From positions 1-20,662 of IMG/VR virus record IMGVR_UViG_3300044675_000606: DNA of 20,662 nt; one strand, written 5' to 3'. The notes beneath the pieces were generated by a model that saw only the letters and a program-made list of their open reading frames with translations, did no database searches and was not told where the DNA came from. This DNA is from a virus. The translations under genes were made by a program, and so were the position numbers. Below, in pieces: positions 18,161 through 20,662 of the stretch (the stretch's first letter is position 1; each line of letters opens with the position of its first letter).

Positions 18161-18922
18161 TTATGATGGGCTAAATCTTAAACCTTGCGCCCCGCCCATG
18201 TCTGGGTTGTTTTGCCCAATTCCATAATTTGTTGGCGTAATACCGTAATTTGTGGGTGCGCTACCTTGTGGGCGCAACATATTTGCCATCATGTATGAAT
18301 TGCCAGCACCTTGAATAGCGTTTGAATAAGCATTTGCAGCACCAATCTGACCGCCTGCCATTGCGTTACCAATTCCAATCGTAGCTTGACCAATGTTGCC
18401 GCTTACATTTTGTGCAAGGTCTGAAGTCTGCTTTTGTGCGGTTTGACCAATTCCAGCAATGCCTGCCAATGTGTTGTAAATATTGCCTCTTTGCGTTTGA
18501 AAACGATTAAAAGCATTCTGAAACTCTGTACTTGCAGCGCCTTGCCCGTAATCTGTCAAACCTTGCAAAGCATTACCGCCAACCAACCCACCAGCTCGAT
18601 TTAGAACATTTGTGGTTGCTAAATTGCCTTGTTGAAGTCTGAAGTTGTAGCTGGGGTCAATGCCTGCTTGAAATTCCTCTTGCCCAAATTTCTGGGTCAG
18701 ATAAGGTTTCATGCCAGCAATGTCGCTTAATGCACTGTAACCAGCCTCTCTGTAAGGGCGTTGCTGTTCGTTTTGAATATCGAACATTCTTTGTTGTTGG
18801 GCAATAGCTTCACGGGCGGCAGCAGCTTGCGTTTGAGCAGCTTTTTCTGCCCCTCTCCCACCAAGATAGCCGCCAAGAAGACTGCCACCAGCACCTATTA
18901 ATGCTACTGTTGTCCAAGTCAT
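18161..18922 (-). CDS. DNA ejection/transfer protein (P22 gp7 position)
   Basis: A 253-residue protein. The N-terminal glycine-zipper-like segment (VALIGAGGSLLGGYLGGRGAEKAAQ) is followed by a helical region with QQRPYREAGYSALSDIAG and DPSYNFRLQQGN. These are the signature of the DNA-transfer protein family of podoviruses (p32-like, as I recall). The rest is Ala/Gly/Asn-rich with a small tandem repeat near the end (PTNYGI twice). It enters the cell with the genome; the N-terminal zipper may insert in membrane. GGGGA precedes the ATG. First of three consecutive ejection genes. Confidence 0.78.
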   Translation of the reverse strand: MTWTTVALIGAGGSLLGGYLGGRGAEKAAQTQAAAAREAIAQQQRMFDIQNEQQRPYREAGYSALSDIAGMKPYLTQKFGQEEFQAGIDPSYNFRLQQGNLATTNVLNRAGGLVGGNALQGLTDYGQGAASTEFQNAFNRFQTQRGNIYNTLAGIAGIGQTAQKQTSDLAQNVSGNIGQATIGIGNAMAGGQIGAANAYSNAIQGAGNSYMMANMLRPQGSAPTNYGITPTNYGIGQNNPDMGGAQGLRFSPS

Positions 18923-18923
18923 A

Positions 18924-19388
18924 TTATTCCCCTTTAATTTCCAGCGTTTTCAATTTATTAGAAGAATCAAACAACGCGAATTCATCTGGTTCAATCAATT
19001 CTTTTTCCAATTTGTCCAAGTCGGTTTCCGCACTGTTGTGAAACGTTATCCCAATTGCATCAGTCACTGATAGCGTCACCCGCTTTGTGCCGGGTCTGCT
19101 CTGCACAATGTCTCCAGCGTACAGGTGCTTCATGCCGCCCTCTGTCCATGCAATTATTTCACCTTTGGCGCACAAAAAGAAGTGATCTTTCTTGTGTACC
19201 TTGCCAACAATCAATGTGCCTGCTGGTCGGGTTAACTTTCTTGCATACATTCCGGCATGGAAATAATGTTCTGTCTGCATGGCATCAGCCGCCAATTGCA
19301 AATCTGCTCTTGGCATCTGCGACATTTCCATTTGCAGTCTTTCGATCTGCTCACGGCTTGGCACATTATTTAAAATCAGGTCGTTCAT
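18924..19388 (-). CDS. cupin-like phage protein
   Basis: A 154-residue protein. Residues 42-120 (YFHAGMYARKLTRPAGTLIVGK, KKDHFFLCAKGEIIAWTEGG, YAGDIVQSRPGTKRV) read as a small beta-barrel of the cupin type. It has HYFHAG and KKDHFF supplying histidines where a metal might bind. N- and C-terminal parts are helical. It is common in phage tail/ejection gene clusters but without known activity; it may be structural rather than enzymatic. Its ATG overlaps the preceding stop (ATGA). Confidence 0.75.
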   Translation of the reverse strand: MNDLILNNVPSREQIERLQMEMSQMPRADLQLAADAMQTEHYFHAGMYARKLTRPAGTLIVGKVHKKDHFFLCAKGEIIAWTEGGMKHLYAGDIVQSRPGTKRVTLSVTDAIGITFHNSAETDLDKLEKELIEPDEFALFDSSNKLKTLEIKGE

Positions 19389-19609
19389 TGGTTGTAATAT
19401 GGCACTTTATACGCCACACCATTGACGGTCACGTTGATGAACCCCACAGGGTTAGCAGGCAATGTTGCTGATCCCGCAGTCGCTGTGCTGGCACTAGTAA
19501 AGTTCAACAAGTTAATGAAAAACTGTTGCCATGCCCGTGTCGGCCTTTTGGTTTGCCCATCCAAAAACTCTGATTGAGGATATGGCTGGCTTTGTGGTGT
19601 TGGCAACAT
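19385..19609 (-). CDS. small structural protein (74 aa)
   Basis: A 74-residue protein. TRAWQQFFINLLNF (23-36) is a motif found in small phage proteins next to tail genes, and the ending LPANPVGFINVTVNGVAYKVPYY looks like a beta-rich virion surface or tail-tip segment. No catalytic motif. It sits between the gp10-like and cupin-like genes, sharing a base with the first (TGATG) and four with the second. A minor tail or head-tail connector role is inferred from position. Confidence 0.68.
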   Translation of the reverse strand: MLPTPQSQPYPQSEFLDGQTKRPTRAWQQFFINLLNFTSASTATAGSATLPANPVGFINVTVNGVAYKVPYYNQ

Positions 19610-20662
19610 CAGTTTTCCCCTACGCTAGATTTCAAGTTTGCAGAAATAATGACCGCTTTTACAGGGTCAGAAATTGAAACTTCAAACACACGATCCCGCG
19701 CTGTACCCAACCGCCGCCAGATAGCACGGTTTGCATATTTACCAATCAGGCCAATGGTAGTCCAATGTTCGTTTGACCAAGTAGAACCGCCGTTGTCTGA
19801 CCACCGCAACATGGCTTGAGGGTTTTCCCCTTGTCCTGTGGAAAGACCAACACCGGGCTGGAATTGAATCTGCAATTCATCAAAGTATTCCCGCTGAAAG
19901 TCTGCCACCAAATGCGGTGCGCGGCGCAAACGCCTAACGTGCTGACCATCATCTGTGTAATTCAGCTTGTCAAGTTTGTAAATCTTGCCGTTGGCGTAAT
20001 CCCCAACCATTACCAAACCTTGAAATTCCGCGCAGCAATTACCCCGCGCACGTTCATATTGACCTAAGTTGTTTGTATACAACCACTTGTGCCACATTCC
20101 TGAAGCTACGTCATAAGCCCAAGTCAGGTTAATTGATGGGAAGCTGATAACGTAAACTTCGTGGCCCTCTAATTGGTAAGTCCAGCCAACAGCATCACTA
20201 ATCACTTGGTTTGTCAAAGAGTTTTCAACTGCGTGGGTGGAAATCCTTGTGGGTACATAGCCATTCATTTGCACAATTTGGGCTTGACCCCTAATGTTTC
20301 GGCTTAAATATGCAAAGGAATTGCCAAGCCGCGCTACGCTAAATGCGGCTGCAATGCCGTGCTGAGTTGATGTGCCGGGGATTCTTTGAAACGGGAAAGG
20401 GCTTGTCCCCGCATCAATCCACACCTCACTAGAAACCTCACCCAACAAATAAACTTCACGGTGGTCAACAATTAATGAAACTAAGTCATCAGGCGCACCG
20501 TCTTTGCTAGCAAAACTCAACGCTGGCGAAATAGGCGACAAAGCCGCAGATGCACCAAACTGCTGAGTATCAGGGCGGTTATACACAAAATAGTTGTCCA
20601 CAATGTCAACAGAAGTGGCGCTGGTGAATGCGCCATCAGTGCTTGGCAACACCGACCAATTT
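19609..20662 (-). CDS. P22 gp10-like packaged-DNA stabilisation/tail protein (5' cut by window edge)
   Basis: An open frame of at least 350 residues that runs off the right edge; the N-terminus is missing, and the GTG at 20652 is internal. Beta-propeller-like repeats (VYLLGEVSSEVWID, GNSFAYLSRNIRGQAQIVQM, YVISFPSINLTWAYDV) are followed by HLVADFQREYFDELQIQFQPG and AMLRWSDNGGSTWSNEHW with NRAIWRRLG. That ending is typical of P22 gp10-type proteins that plug the portal and hold packaged DNA, forming part of the tail. It is the first late gene visible on the right. Confidence 0.82.
   Translation of the reverse strand, partial: NWSVLPSTDGAFTSATSVDIVDNYFVYNRPDTQQFGASAALSPISPALSFASKDGAPDDLVSLIVDHREVYLLGEVSSEVWIDAGTSPFPFQRIPGTSTQHGIAAAFSVARLGNSFAYLSRNIRGQAQIVQMNGYVPTRISTHAVENSLTNQVISDAVGWTYQLEGHEVYVISFPSINLTWAYDVASGMWHKWLYTNNLGQYERARGNCCAEFQGLVMVGDYANGKIYKLDKLNYTDDGQHVRRLRRAPHLVADFQREYFDELQIQFQPGVGLSTGQGENPQAMLRWSDNGGSTWSNEHWTTIGLIGKYANRAIWRRLGTARDRVFEVSISDPVKAVIISANLKSSVGEN

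Noticed and set aside
1-20662. tRNA genes, integrase and attachment sites
   Set aside because: No cloverleaf-like sequence, recombinase motif or core-site repeat was recognised by eye; a dedicated tRNA search would be needed to exclude them fully.

Overview
The window is about half of a double-stranded DNA phage genome with a short-tailed (P22-like podovirus) virion plan. The evidence is a terminase pair, a P22 gp10-like tail/DNA-stabilisation protein, three consecutive ejection-type proteins, a collar-domain tail fibre, and a holin/M15-endolysin lysis cassette. The host should be Gram-negative: there is a lipoprotein with a lipobox, and the early genes have sigma70-like promoters. A freshwater betaproteobacterium is my guess from the style of the small proteins, not something the sequence proves. 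Both ends cut through genes (large terminase at the left, gp10-like protein at the right), so portal, coat and most head genes lie outside. No integrase, tRNA or CRISPR array was seen.

Layout. (1) 1-4058, minus strand: start of the large terminase, small terminase, an ADP-ribosyltransferase-like protein, then a run of very small proteins, a capsid-associated-looking protein, a GroES homologue and a DUF5856-like helical protein. (2) A minus-strand terminator at 4073-4101 separates this block from the leftward early operon (4101-7436). Read from the promoter, that operon has a Cro-like repressor, a secreted cysteine-rich peptide, a DUF1376 replication protein, a C5 cytosine methyltransferase overlapped almost end to end by a second protein in another frame, and several small nuclease or zinc-finger proteins. 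(3) 7437-7583: a divergent control region with a leftward promoter, a strong rightward promoter and several inverted repeats. (4) 7584-11436, plus strand: the rightward early operon with small membrane and lipoprotein genes, an ERF annealing protein, a YqaJ/lambda-type exonuclease, an SSB-like protein, a winged-helix protein and a duplicated accessory module. (5) 11433-20662, minus strand: late genes. In transcription order these are gp10-like, a small structural protein, a cupin-like protein, three ejection proteins, tail fibre, small membrane proteins, holin and endolysin.

How it fits together. The single Cro-like protein probably binds the dyads in the 7437-7534 region and sets the balance between the two early operons. 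ERF, exonuclease and SSB-like protein form a lambda Red-like recombination set. The DUF1376 protein probably starts replication and carries a two-copy 21-bp repeat inside its gene, as lambda O carries its origin. The methyltransferase may protect phage DNA.

The most striking feature is 5148-6250. Two complete, recognisable proteins share about 810 bp in different frames of the same strand. Their ATGs lie 4 nt apart behind one Shine-Dalgarno stretch, and a run of 12 G sits in the middle, where a one-base slip would join one protein to the other. The next 290 bp again hold two overlapping frames, each starting at the stop codon of one of the pair.
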